A stretch of DNA of 64,000 nt from assembly GCF_008728515.1 (NCBI RefSeq), contig NC_044977.1, positions 5,169,501-5,233,500 of the forward strand, given 5' to 3'. A program made the translations under genes and the position numbers. Below the pieces are notes generated by a model, which ran no database searches, had not been told where the DNA came from, and was given only the letters and a program-made list of their open reading frames with translations. Below are positions 1-12,378 of this stretch, one piece after another (positions within the stretch are counted from its first letter, which is position 1; every line of letters begins with the position of its first letter). Origin of the DNA: Papio anubis (taxonomy: Eukaryota > Chordata > Mammalia > Primates > Cercopithecidae).

Positions 1-1040
1 CAAGGAACGAACCAGGAGATTCCCTCCGGTTCCTACCCCACCAGAGTCCTGGGTTTCAAGCACAAAACTGGGTGGTCATTTGGGCAGCCACCGAACTAGC
101 TGCAGGAATTCTTTTTTTCCATACCCCAGTGGCACCTGGAACGCCAGCGAGAGAGAACTGTTCACTCCCCTGGAAAGGAATGCTGAAGCCAGGGAGCCAA
201 GGGGTCTGGCTTGGCAGGTCCTACCCCCACGGAGCCCAGCAAACTAAGATCCACTGTCTTGAAATTCTCGGTGCCAGCACAGCGGAAGTCTGAGATCAAC
301 CTGGGATGCTTGAGGTTGGCGGGGCGAGGAGCATCCACCATTGCTGAGGCTTGAGTAGGAGGTTTTACACTCACAGTATAAACAAAGCTCTGGGAAGTTC
401 GAACTGGGTGGAGCCCACTGTAGCTCAGCAAGGCTGCTGTGGTCAGACTGCCAGATTTCTTGTCTCTAGGCAGGGCATCTCTGAAACAAGGCAGCAGCCC
501 CAGTCAGGGACTCATAGATAAAACTCCCATCTCTCTGGGACAGAGCACCTGGGGGAAAGGGGTGACTGTGGGTGCAGCTTCAGCAGACTTAAACATCCCT
601 GCCTGATGGCTCTCAAGAGAGCAGCAGACCTCCCACCACAGCGTTCAAGCTCTACTAAGGGTCAGACTACCTCCTCAGGTGGGTCCCTGACCCCCGTGTA
701 TTCTGACTGGGGGACAACTCCCAGTAGGGGCCGACAGACACCTCATACAAGTGAGTTCTGGCTGGCATCTGGCAGGTGTCCCTGTGGAAGCTTCATCCCA
801 GGCAAACAGGGTCGAGAGTGGACCTCCAGCAAACTCCAGCAGACCAGCAGAAGAGGGGACTGACTGTCAGAAGGAAAACTAACAAACAGCAAGGAATAGC
901 ATGTCCACTCAAAGACCCCATCCGAAGGTCACCAACATCAAAGACCAAAGGTAGATAGATCCACAAAGACGGGGAGAAACCAGCACAAAAATACTGAAAA
1001 TTCCAACACCGGGAACGAATCTTCTCCTCCAAAGGATCAC
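1..1040 (+). promoter_or_regulatory. L1 5'UTR with decayed internal promoter
   Basis: This GC-richer non-coding stretch leads directly into the L1 ORF1 frame. In L1 this region holds the internal RNA polymerase II promoter. It begins upstream of base 1, and I cannot point to an intact YY1 site because the first bases of the element are outside the window. Short open frames here on both strands are chance frames. Confidence 0.75.
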
Positions 1041-1046
1041 AAGTCC

Positions 1047-2000
1047 TTGCCAGCAAGAGAACAAAACTGGGTGGAGAATGAGTTTGTCAAATTGACAGAA
1101 GTGGGGTTCAGAAGGTGGGTAATAACAAACTACTCTGAGCTAAAGGAACATGTTCTAACCCAATACAAAGAAGCTAAGAACCCAGAGAAAAGGTTAGATG
1201 AATTGCTAACTAGAATAAACAGTGTAGAGAAGAACATAAATGACCTGATGGAGCTGAAAAACATAGCACAAGAACTTCATGAAGCATACACACGTTTCAA
1301 TAGCCAAATCAATAAAGAGGAAGAAAGGATATCAGAGATTGACGATAAAGTTAATGAAATAAAGAAAGAACACAAGATTAGAGAAAAAAGAATAAAAAGG
1401 AATGAACAAAGCCTCCAAGAAATATGGGACTATGTGTAAAGACCAAATCTACATTTGATTGGTGTACGTCAAAGTGACGAGGAGAATAGAACCAAGTTGG
1501 AAAACACTCTTCAGGATATTATCCAAGAGAACCTCCCCAACCTAGCAAGACAGACCAACGTTCACATTCAGGAAATACAGAGAACACCACAAAGATACTC
1601 CTTGAGAAGAGCAACCACAAGACACATAGTCATCAGACTCACCAAGGTTGAAATGAAGGAAAAAATGTTAAGGGCAACCAGAGAGAAAGCTTGGGTTACC
1701 AACAAAGGGAAGCCCATCAGACTAACAGTGGATCTCTCTGCAGAAACACTACAAGCCAGAAGAGAGTGAGGACCAATATTCAATATTCCCAAAGAAAAGA
1801 ATTTTTAACCCAGAATTTCATGTCCAGCCGAACTAAGCTTCATAAGCGAAGGAGAAATAAAATCCTTTACAGACAAGCAAATGGTGAGAGATTTTGTCAC
1901 CACCAGGCCTGCCTTACAAGAGCTCCTGAAGGAAGCACTAAACATGCAAAGGAACAACTGGTACCAGCCACTGCAAAAACATACCTATTTGTAAAGAACA
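1047..2000 (+). pseudogene. L1 ORF1 (RNA-binding chaperone), broken
   Basis: ORF1p is the trimeric RNA-binding protein of the L1 ribonucleoprotein. The first frame (1047-1439) holds the heptad-rich coiled coil, rich in E, K, I and N. The same frame resumes at 1455-1769 with the RNA-recognition and C-terminal region (motifs such as TKGKPIRLT and AETLQARRE). The break at 1437-1439 is an in-frame TAA that looks like one substitution (GTGAAAAG-type to GTGTAAAG). A TGA at 1767-1769 and a TAA near 1805 follow. The C-terminal remnant runs to about 1990. The usual ORF1 start lies slightly upstream of the first visible ATG and is lost. Confidence 0.9.
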
Positions 2001-2057
2001 TCAACACTATGAAGAAACTGCATCAACTAATGGGCAAAACAACCAACTAGCATCACA

Positions 2058-5000
2058 ATGACAGGATCAAATTCACACATAACAATATTAACCTTAAATG
2101 TAAATGGGCTACAAATGGGCTAAAAGCCCCAATTAAAAGACACAGACTAGCAAACTGGATAGAATCAAGACCCTTCAGTGTGCTGTATTCAGGAGACCCA
2201 TCTCACTTGCAAAGACATACATAGGCTCAAAACAAAGAGATGGAGGAATATTTACCAAGCTAACAGAAAGCAAAAAGAAAAGCAAGAGTTGCAATCCTAA
2301 TCTCTGATAAAACAGATGTTAAACCAACAAAGATCAAAAGAGACAAAGAAGCACATTACATAATGGTAAAGGGATCAACAGAGCAAGAAGAGCTAACTAT
2401 TCTAAATATATATATACGCCCAATACAGGAACACCCAGATTCATAAAGCAAGTTCTTAGAGACCTACAAAGAAACTTAGACTCCCACAAAATAATAGTGA
2501 GAGACTTTAACACCACACTTTCAATATTAAACTGATCAAAGAGACAGAAAATAAACAAGGATATTCAGGACTGGAACTCACCTCTAGACCAAGCAGAACT
2601 AATAGACATCTACAGAACTCTCCACCCCAAATCAACATTATATATATTCTTTTCAGCACCTCGTCACACTTATTCTAAAATTGACCGCATAATTGGAAAT
2701 AAAACCATCTTCAGCAAATGCAAAAGAATGGAAATCATAACAGTCTCTCAGACTAGAGTGTAATCAAATTAGAACTCAGGATTAAGAAACTCACTCAAAA
2801 CTGTACAACTACATGGAAACTGAACATCCTGCTCCTGAATGACCACTGTGTAAATAATGAAGTGAAGGCTGACATAAAGATGTTCATTGAAACCATTGAG
2901 AACAAAGACTGAATGTACCAGAACTCTGAGACACATTTAAAGAAGTGTGTGGAGGGAAATTTATAGCAGTAAATGCCCACAACAGAAAGCAGGAAAGATC
3001 TAAAACTGGCACCCTAACATCAAAATTAAAAGAAGTAGAGAACTAACAGCAAACAAATTCAAAATCTAGCAGAAACCAAGAAATAACTAAGATCAGAGCA
3101 GAATTGAAGGGGATAGAGACAAGAAAAACCCTTCAAAAAATCAATGAATCAAGGAGCTGATTTTTGAAAAGATCAACCAAATAGGCATATGGCTAGCCAG
3201 ACTGAAAAAGAAGAAAAGAAAGAAAAATCCTATAGAGGCCATAAAAATGATACAGGTGATATCACCACTGATCCCACAGAAATACAAACTACCATCAGAG
3301 AATAGTATAAACACCTCTACACAAATAACTAGAAAATCTGGAAGAAATGGATAAATTCCTGGACATATACACCCTCCCAATTCTAAACCAGGAAGAAGTC
3401 AAATCCCTAAATAAAGGAATAACAAGTTCCGAAGTTGATGTAGTAATTAATAGCCTACCAACCAAAAAAAGTACAAGACCAGATGGATTCACAGCCGAAT
3501 TCTATCAGAAGTACAAAGAGGAGCTGGTACCATTCCTTCCGAAAATATTCCAAACAATAGAAAAAGAGGAAATCCTCCCTAACTCATTTTATGAGGCCAG
3601 CATCATCCTGGTACCAAAACCTGGCAGAGACACAACAAAAGAAGAAAATTTCAGGCCAATATCCCTGATGAACATCGATGCAAAAATCCTCAATAAAATA
3701 CTGGCAAACCCAATCCAGCAGCACATCAAAAAGTTTATCCACCACAATCAAGTCAGCTTCATACCTGGGATGCAAAGCTAGTTCAAAATACACAATTCAA
3801 TAAATGCAATCCATCACATAAACAGAACCAATGACACAAACCACATGATTATCTTAATAGATGCAGAAAAAGCATTTGACAAAATTAAACACCCCTTCAT
3901 TCTAAAATCTCTCAAAAAACTAGACATCAGTGGAAAGTATCTCAAAATTATAAGCACTATTTATGGCAAACCCACAGCCAATATCATACTGAATGGGCAA
4001 AAACTGGAAGCAATCCCTTTGAAAACCAGCACAAGACAAGGATGCCCTCTCTCATCACTCCTGTTTCACATAGTATTGGAAATTCTGGCCAGGGAAATCA
4101 GGCAAGAGAAAGAAATAAAGGGTATTCAGATAGGAAGAGAGGAAGTCAAATTGTCTGTTAGCAGATGACATGATTGTATATTTAGAAAACCCCATCATCT
4201 CAGCCCAAAATCTCCTTAAGCTGATAAGAAACTTCAGCAAAGTCTCAGGATACAAAATCAATGTGCAAAAATCACAAGCATTCCTATACACCAACAACAG
4301 GTAAAAAGAGAGTCAAATCATGAGTGAACTCCCATTCACAATTGCTACTAAGAGAATAAAATACCTAGGAATACAACTTACAAATGATGTGAAGGACCTC
4401 TTCAAGCAGAACTACAAACTGCTACTCAAGGAAGTGAGGACACAAACAAATGGAAAAACTTTCTGTGCTTATGGTTAGGAAGAATCAATATCGTGAAAAT
4501 GAACATATTGCCCAAAGTAATTTATAGATTCAATGCTATCCCCATCAAGCTACCACTGGCTTTAACAGAATTGGGAAAAAAATAGTTTAAACTTCATATG
4601 GAACCAAAAAACATACTGCATAGCCAAGACAATCCTAGGTTAGAAGAACAAAGCTGGAGGCATCATGTTACCTGACTTCAAACTATACTACAAGGCTACA
4701 GTAACCAAAACAGCATGGCACTAGTACCAAAACAGATATATAGACCAGTGGAACAGAACAGAGACCTCAGAAATAATGCCACATGTCTACAACCATCTGA
4801 TCTTTGACAAACCTGACAAAAACAAGCAATGGAGAAAAGATTCCCTATTTAATAAGTGGTGCTGGGAAGACTGGCTAGCCATATGAAGAAAACTGAAACT
4901 GGATCCCTTCCTTACACCTAAAATCAACTCAAGATGGATCAAAGACTTAAATGTAAGACCTAGGACCATAAAAATCCTAGAGGAAAACAACCTGGGCAAC

Positions 5001-5873
5001 ACCATTCACGTCATAGGCATGGGCAAAGACTTCATGTCTAAAACACCCAAAGCAATGGCAACAAAAGTCAAAATTGACAAATGGGATCTAATTAAACTAA
5101 AGAGCTTCTGGACAGTGAAAGAAACTATAATCAGAGTGAACAGGCAACCTACAGAATAGGAGAAAATTTTTGCAATTTATCTATCTGACAAAGAGCTAAT
5201 ACCCAGAATCTACAATGAACTGAAACAAATTTCAAGAAAAAAAAAAAAAAAGCATCAAAAAGTGGGCAAAGGATATGAACAGACACTTCCCAAAAGAAGA
5301 CATTTATGTAGCCAACAGACATGAAAAAGTGCTCATCATCACTGGTCATTAGAGAAATGCAAATCAAAACCAAAATGAGATACCATCTCACACCAGTTAG
5401 AATGGCAATCATTAAAAAGTCTGGAAAATGGAAGCTGGAGAGGATGTGCAGAAACAGCAATGCTTTTACACTGTTGGTGGGAGTGTAAATTAGTTCAACC
5501 ATTGTGGAAGACAGTGTGGCGATTCCTCAAGGATCTAGAACTAGAAATAGCATTTGATCCAGCAATCCCATTACTGGGTATATACCTAAAGGATTATAAA
5601 TCATGCTGCTATAAAGACACATGCACATGCATGTTTATTGCAGCACTATTCACAATAGCAAAGACTTGGAACCAACCCAAATGTCCATCAATAATAGACT
5701 GGATAAAGAAAATGTGGCACATATACACCATGGAATACTATGCAGCCATAAAAAAGGTTGAGTTCATGTCCTTTGTAGGGACATGGATGCAGCTGGAAAC
5801 CATCATTCTCAGCAAACTATAACAAGAACAGAAAACCAAACACCACATGTTCTCACTCATAAGTGGGAGTTGA
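2058..5873 (+). pseudogene. L1 ORF2 (endonuclease-reverse transcriptase), broken
   Basis: ORF2p nicks target DNA and reverse-transcribes L1 RNA. The start at 2058 reads into the conserved N-terminus (MTGSNSHITILTLNVNG). It is frameshifted at about 2105-2125 by a 10-bp tandem duplication of ACAAATGGGC type. Reverse transcriptase survives in pieces. Frame 3347-3781 has the N-terminal RT region (RPDGFTAEFYQ). Frame 3845-4168 has LIDAEKAFDKI and the RQGCPLSSLLF motif. A deletion near 4155-4165 shifts the frame just before the catalytic xADD box, which is still readable in another frame. The C-terminal part appears in frame 5460-5822 (WNQPKCPSIIDWIKKMWHI) and ends at a TGA at 5871-5873. Confidence 0.92.
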
Positions 5874-6115
5874 ACAATGAGAACACCTGGGCATAGGGTG
5901 ATGAACATCACACACTGGGGTCTGTCAGGGGGTGGGGAACTAGGGGAGGGATAACATTAGTAGAAATATCTAATATAGGTGACGGGTTGATAGGTGCAGC
6001 AAATGACCATGGCATGTGTATAGCTATGTAACAAAACTGCACGTTCTGCACATGTACCCCAGAAGTTAAAGTATAATAAAACTAACTAAATAAATAAATA
6101 AATAAGTAAAACAGA
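5874..6115 (+). other. L1 3'UTR and A-rich tail
   Basis: The L1 3'UTR includes a G-rich stretch near 5925-5950, then AATAAA-type signals (around 6075) and a TAAA repeat run. It ends near 6105-6130 in A-rich sequence. Because the 5' end of the element is not in the window, the flanking duplication cannot be confirmed. Confidence 0.85.
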
Positions 6116-6536
6116 ATCTAGAAAAAAAAGACAATGAAAGTCTAAGAGAGCATTAATAAATTTATCAATTTTAATAGCATACTCAGATAGATTGTCAAAA
6201 TCAGGGCTTGAAGCTGAGTTTATCAGATTTGAGTAATGTGGGCACCAATTATGAAAAAAAAAGATTGTTATGCAAATTATACATAAAATATAAACATTTG
6301 CTAAACCTATATGTCAGTTTTAATCTAGCATGAGTGTTGTACTCAAACCTAACACAGATTTTAATTTCATCTTTCTTGTTTGTAACAACAGTCAACTTCC
6401 AGTTCCAGTCACATATACTGATCTGATCTGATTTTAGTCAAATGTAGGATATATATGTAAAGCAATGAAAACAACTCTGTTAAATATTAAAGTGTAGAAA
6501 ATTATGAAAACAATGCTTGATCAAAGAATATAAGTG
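6116..6536. other. AT-rich non-coding DNA
   Basis: No reading frame, RNA gene or recognisable repeat is seen here. The last 14 bases are the left copy of the target duplication of the following AluY. Confidence 0.6.
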
Positions 6537-6830
6537 GGCCGGGCGTGGTGGCTCACGCCTGTAATCCCAGCACTTTGGGAGGCCGAGGCGGGCGGATCAC
6601 GAGGTCAGGAGACCGAGACCATCCTGGCTAACACGGTGAAACCCCGTCTCTACTAAAAATACAAAAAATTAGCCCTGCGTAGTGGCGGCGCCTGTGGTCC
6701 CAGCTACAGGGGAGGCTGAGGCAGGAGAATGGCGGGAACCCGGGAGGCAGAGCTTGCAGTGAGCCAAGATGGCGCCACTGCAGTCCGGCCTGGGGGATAG
6801 AGCGAGACTCTGTCTCAAAAAAAAAAAAAA
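6537..6830 (+). mobile_element. Full-length AluY-type SINE
   Basis: It is a dimeric Alu beginning GGCCGGGCGTGGTGG, with A-box and B-box sequence in the left arm, a middle A-rich linker and a terminal A run. Features typical of AluY are the GACCGAGACCATCCTGGC stretch and the right-arm GAGCTTGCAGTGAGCC. It is flanked by a target duplication, AAGAATATAAGTG on the left and AAGAATGTAAGTG on the right (about 6524-6536 and 6830-6842). Confidence 0.95.
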
Positions 6831-7067
6831 AGAATGTAAGTGCTATTTTTTAAGAAATTCTCTGAAAGTAAAAGGGATTGCTTTATGTTAAAGGGAAATA
6901 AATTTTATATTAATTAATATTACTGTACACATCCACAAGAAAGTGTTTTTTTTGTTGTTGTTAAAGGTAAATTATAACTTCAAATATGCTTATCTGAGAT
7001 TCCCTGCAAAAACTGATTATTAAGGCGTGAGTATGTTGCTGTATTGGGGGTAGAAACCAGCCTAAGT

Positions 7068-7166
7068 TATGTGTGTGTGTGTGTGTGTGTGTGTATGTAT
7101 ATATGTGTGTGTGTGTATATGTATATATGAATATATATATAGTATATATGAATATATATAATATAG
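7068..7166. repeat. (TG)n/(TA)n microsatellite
   Basis: A pure TG run at about 7069-7094 passes into mixed TATG/TATA repeats up to about 7166. It is likely length-variable between individuals. Confidence 0.9.
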
Positions 7167-10100
7167 AAAATTACATGTAAATTTTTATCCATTTCAGTCC
7201 ATTATTTCACATTCTCATAAAAAAGTAAAAATTACAATCAGATTTAAAAAATTAAAAACAACACATAATGAAAATTTGCCTTTATGTTGTTTTCTGTTCA
7301 TTTCAGCACTATTTTGACATTGTATTTATCATTTGTATTTTATTACATTTTTTGTGTTTTGCCATTTACTGTAGTCAAATAGATGATACTTTTGCAGAAA
7401 AATGTTCAGCATTGTGAATTACAAGAAAAGCCATGAACAATGTATTGTCTGAGTAGAATTTAATTTCATAACATTTTTAAGAAATATTGACTGAGGATTT
7501 ATTAAGTATATAAATTGTTTTTAAAAATCTGTTTTTTTATTTCAAGCTCTTGTTGGGCTTTTAGTCACACCTGCCATATTTTAAATACAATATTACAATT
7601 TAAATAACTTTTCTCACAGAAAGATCTTATACATATAGAAATGAAGTTGAAACTATCAGATCAAATAAAGTGAGTCTTAATTCTGTTAAAAATTTGAGAA
7701 CTATAAAAGATAAACGAATGAATCACTGTATTTAACACCCTTATGTATTTCATTTCTACCTTACAATGGAGTCATTTAAATACATCAAGATTTTGAAATG
7801 ATTTTGATTTATTTTATAATAGTAACTTGCAATAATATAATTTGTTATCTATACGAAATTTTGGGCAGCAAACCTATGTATGAAAAGCTGATTATTTATT
7901 CAGCACAAAACTAAACAATTCACTAATTCCAAACCTTTGTTGGTTGGAGGTTGTGAAGCCAAGGAGCTCTTTAACTACACTTGTAATTTCTAATTTGGTT
8001 TCTTTCAGTGCAATCTAGTTTAGTAAATGCCACAAGAAGAAGATAATACACATATATTTCCTCAGCTAAAATGAATTAATATGTCATTGTATGTTATTTG
8101 CAGAAAAAAAAAATGAAGATGAAGTTGTCGAAGTTCACTTTTGAAAGGTTTATCAAAGTTTCAATTACTTAACGTGGATATTTGCACTATGGCCAGGCCA
8201 TACAATCAATAGTACACTGTGTTTGTCCACTGGAAGAACTACAAGAGAAGTGAGGAAGACAGATAGGAAGAGAGAGGAGAAGGTAAGAGAAATATAAATA
8301 TGCCCTGGTAAATAATAAAATTGTTATGGTAATATATTTAACTTTCAACATAGAATGTTGAAAACACTTTAGGATTTATTTCTATGTTACCTAACCTTTG
8401 AAAGAAATTGTTTTTTGTTAAAATTGAGTTGCACATTTTTGCTTTCTTCCTTAATAAATTTAAGGAATAGAAAATGGAAGTCATGGCATTAAAATTTTGC
8501 ATAATTGATAAATCATTTTAAGATGATTTTTATATTACTGTTCTAATGTATAATTGGTATTTTAGTAGTTTCAGATTTCTTTCGTAAATAATATGTAATT
8601 TTCTAAATTATAAAAGGAATATTTTTATAATTATAAAGTATAATATCAAAGTCTTTTAAATAATAAAAACTAGAAATCCCTAGATCTATTATATTTTTGT
8701 ATACTTTTGTAATGTTCTTTCCATACTGAACTCATGAACAAACTTTTTTTCAAAATACTGTGAATTTTACCATATGCTCAGTTTCTAAATCTTTAAGGCA
8801 AGAGTCCTATTACATGTCAAAAATAATTTTCTTAAATAATATATTTGACATAGTTTCACAGTATTCTGCATTGAAAGTGATGATTTCTCATTTAAATACT
8901 TCAAATGACTAAGACTGCCTCTGAAATTTTTAGGTCTCTTGTGAGCACAGTATGAATCCTTACTGTCAATTCATATATTGCATACCTTATTTAGATTCAG
9001 AAAGTCTTTGATTATCTACACTCTTTTATCTTTTATCTTAAATAATATATAATTTCATTTCATATTCTTTTATCTTAAATGATGCATAATTTCATTTCAG
9101 ATAACTGAAATTTCAAATGTCCTTAATTCTATGTAGATTATATTTGATTTATTTCTGCAGTGTTCTTATATACTAAGACTGCAAATATATAATGCTTCAA
9201 TATTTAAAAGATAATTGACGAAGAGCTTGTCTTTTGTTTCTTTATAGAAATACCTACTTGGTATGTATTTATAACTAATTCAGGTTAAATACGGTTTAAA
9301 AACCTTTATTAAATTATAGTGTTAATTGGGAAAAATAAGCTTCACTAATAAAACACTCTGTCAATGATTAATTCATCCCAAGTTATCTACACTGAGAGAA
9401 AAAAAATGACAGCTAAGTACTGATCTGGAGTAAATTTACTCATTTTATATCCCAAATCTTGCTACTATTTCAAATCTCCAATTTGCATTATCAGACCTCC
9501 TAAATTTGGATGGATTTCTCATGGGTTCAAGTCCTACATGGAGATTTCATTAAAAACACAACTATTATACTTAAGTTCCTTGGCTAATAGATGTCAACCG
9601 AAATCCGTATAGATGTTGTAAATCTACCTTTCATTGTGTATGTCATTGTAATTAAAATACCAGTTTGCCTTCTCTCACTTACATAATATATTAACTGTAT
9701 TATTCACCCAATTTCAGTAACTTCCTATATATGATAAAAGGTTGGAATAGCAAATGTTAGGAAAAAAATAATGAGATATTCATTGTAATTGTGTTCTTGA
9801 GCACAAGCTAAACTTTTGCATTTGTTAAGACTGATATTTCAGACATGACTCATAGTCAATATGATGTCTGATATTGATTTCCTTTATATTTAGTTGTTAC
9901 TTTCACTTTCATCCCAGTTATTAATTGTGACTTAAATCAATCCCTGAGTTCTCACAAAATTTGGAGATAAAGTTTTAACTTTTAAAAATTGTTTCATAAG
10001 AGATTAAAAACACATTCTTGCAGTAATCCAAATGTTTCACATAAATGACAATTGGTGTCTATTTGTAACAATAGGTACTACTCTTAAATCCACCTTGTAA

Positions 10101-10285
10101 ATTACAGGCTCACTATTTCATTAAGTGGTATATATCCTCAGTATCTAGCACAGAACCTTACCTGCAAAATACCTACTCAACCGGAAAAGCACAGAAAAGT
10201 CACATTAAAACAGTGTTACGGGGTAAGGGCAACTTAACACAGAAGCTATTATCACGTCCTTAGGAGAAACTCCCAGATAAGTAGC
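7167..10285. other. AT-rich non-coding DNA
   Basis: I see no conserved gene or clear repeat family. One short tandem duplication (37-bp period) sits at 9030-9103. Confidence 0.55.
9030..9103. repeat. 37-bp tandem duplication
   Basis: Two adjacent 37-bp units (9030-9066 and 9067-9103) share CTTTTATCTTAAAT, then ATAATTTCATTTCA, with only a few differences. Confidence 0.8.
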
Positions 10286-10445
10286 AGAAAATCTTGATTC
10301 TGTTAGTTTTGCCACTTTCAAGGTGTATAGCCATGGTTGAGTCTCTAACTCTTCAGGGCTACAGTGTCCTTATGTAAACAGAGAAGAACTCGGAGAGGTG
10401 ACTCACAGAGGACTCTTTCATTCTAAAATTTTATGACTTCTGAAA
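10286..10445 (+). repeat. MIR SINE fragment (probable)
   Basis: The order of short matches fits the MIR core in the plus sense: a degenerate GCCAC...TAGCC, then GAGTCTCTAACTCTTCAGGGC, then GTCCTTATGTAAA. It is strongly decayed. Confidence 0.5.
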
Positions 10446-12195
10446 TTCGAAGGCATTTTACATGTGTAACGTTATTTCCAATGCATGATAAATTTAACTG
10501 AGCATATTGAGCTACACAGGTTTTAAGTAGTCAAAAATTCTACACCTAATTGTTGATGGTGGCAAAGACTTAATTCAATAATTCAGTAGTTAGCTGAATT
10601 GTATATTCAAATATAAGGCTACCTTGACTATTTTTTAATGTCAGCTTTGATTTTATTAAGTATGAGAAACTTCTTCATGCTAATGAAATTAAATATATAA
10701 CATCATTAAAACTCATTTAATGGTGGCATAAATATAGAGAGATTTAAAAATTATCTAAGACATATCTCTATAACTTTGGGTACACTTAATAATGTCATAA
10801 TAAAAACTGGATAAGAAGAAATCCTGCTAATTTGAGTGAGGCACAATATTAGAAAAGATTCTTAGCCAAAATAGAAGATTGACAGTAGCTAAGGTGGAAG
10901 GAAAATGGAGCTGCCAAGAATATCTCAGTTAACACTGACATTCTTAAAGTATTTCAAATTGTTGTTCATATATGATGGGATGGTTAAAAGCAAAGAGATG
11001 TCCAAATAAGGCTGAGAATTGTAATTTACATATAAAAATGTAATGGGTTTAAAATTTAATACCATCCACATAATTAATTCAAAAACCAAACATAGCTGTA
11101 AAAATTAAATGAAGCTTTTGTAAGCAATAAAACTTGCTTGTAATTTTAATTGCTATATAAAAGGCTATATTTAAAAAATCCTCAGAGAAATCTTAGGATT
11201 TATTCTCAGAATAATATTAAATGTACATGTTTGATTTATTTTCTTCAAACTGACACTTTGAACGAAGTTTTTGTGAAGTCTGAGAAAAGGGAATTAAAAT
11301 AGCTGTATTATACCAGGAGACAGGCAACAGCTATGTGAGCTACCTAGTACGGAACATGGGGGTGGTGAATCATACAAGGATAATATGAAAGAAAAAAGTA
11401 TAAAATGGGGCAGAAATCCTTAGTGTAAAATCAGCTTAAGATAATCTCTAAGGAATGCCATATTGAGCTGTATATTAATGGAGGTATTGTATTCAAATTC
11501 TCTACAATTTGAATTATAGAAAGGATGTAGAAGTCCATCATCATTTTATAAATGATGCAAAGTTAGATAAATTACCTAATGTCACTAAATAATTAATGCA
11601 AAGTTCAAACTGTATCTCAAGGCTTCCAATCCTAGTCTAATGTTCTGTTTTCATTTGTCATGCCTCATATTTTTAAATATATGGTATATAAAGCATTATT
11701 TTACAAATTTCTAAACCCTTTAAAACATGTTTCCTTTGGTAGAGCAAAGATAGTATCGGTAATTTCATCTGAAGATATTATTTTCCTTCACAAAACTACC
11801 AAAATAAACATTAAACTCGTAAATTATAAATATAAAAAAGTATGATAGATGAGTTAAAATGAATTGTAATTTTATATTTATATACTTGATATTTAGAGTA
11901 AATATAACACCTCAAATCTGTCTGAGAATTATTTGCAGAAAACAGGAAAGGTTTGAATCATTGGGTTGGTAAAATAATGTTTATATTTCTCACTACACTT
12001 TTCTAAAATATTACGAATCAGGAACCAAAGAGTATCACTTAAATGTACTGAAACACATAGGCTTGCCTTAATTAAGTAAATGGAGATAGATACCTAAATT
12101 CATCAAAATACTATCTAGCTTTCTACCAAGAATATTTGAGTTTTCACACAGCTACCCTATTTGTTAAAATTCAATCCCATTGTTCCTCTCTACTT
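10446..12195. other. AT-rich non-coding DNA
   Basis: No gene or repeat is recognised. The open frame at 11660-11845 has composition expected of AT-rich random sequence. Confidence 0.5.
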
Positions 12196-12378
12196 CAATT
12201 GTTTTCAAACGTTAGTTGCATTAGAGTCATATGGTTAAAATCAAAGTACCGGCCTCAGACCCAGAGTTTCAGATGTATAATGGTAACTAGGAGATGGAAC
12301 CGGTAATGAGCATTTCTAACAAATTCCTTGGTGTTGCTAGTACTGGTGGTCTGATGAACATACCTTTGAGAACCACTG
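12196..12378 (+). mobile_element. MER5A-type hAT DNA transposon fossil
   Basis: It begins with a degenerate terminal inverted repeat (TTTTCAAACGTTAG) and ends in the reciprocal GAGAACCACTG. Internal landmarks are CCCAGAGTTTCAGAT and GCATTTCTAACAAATTCC, in the order found in MER5A. It is non-autonomous with no coding capacity. The open frame 12294-12539 crosses its end and is a chance frame. Confidence 0.85.

Larger units (their letters stand above)
1..6115 (+). mobile_element. Primate LINE-1, nearly full-length, inactive, 5' end outside window
   Basis: The order is GC-richer 5'UTR (1 to about 1040), ORF1 (about 1047-2000), ORF2 (2058-5873), 3'UTR, then an A-rich tail with TAAA units (about 6075-6115). 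Both reading frames carry stops and frameshifts, so the element cannot move by itself. The 5'UTR extends to base 1, so the true 5' end and the upstream target duplication are not visible. The long 5'UTR and the amount of decay suggest an older primate subfamily (L1PA/L1PB range). The subfamily is an inference and was not computed. Confidence 0.95.

Noticed and set aside
72..863. Short frames in the first 900 bases as genes
   Set aside because: They fall in the L1 5'UTR.
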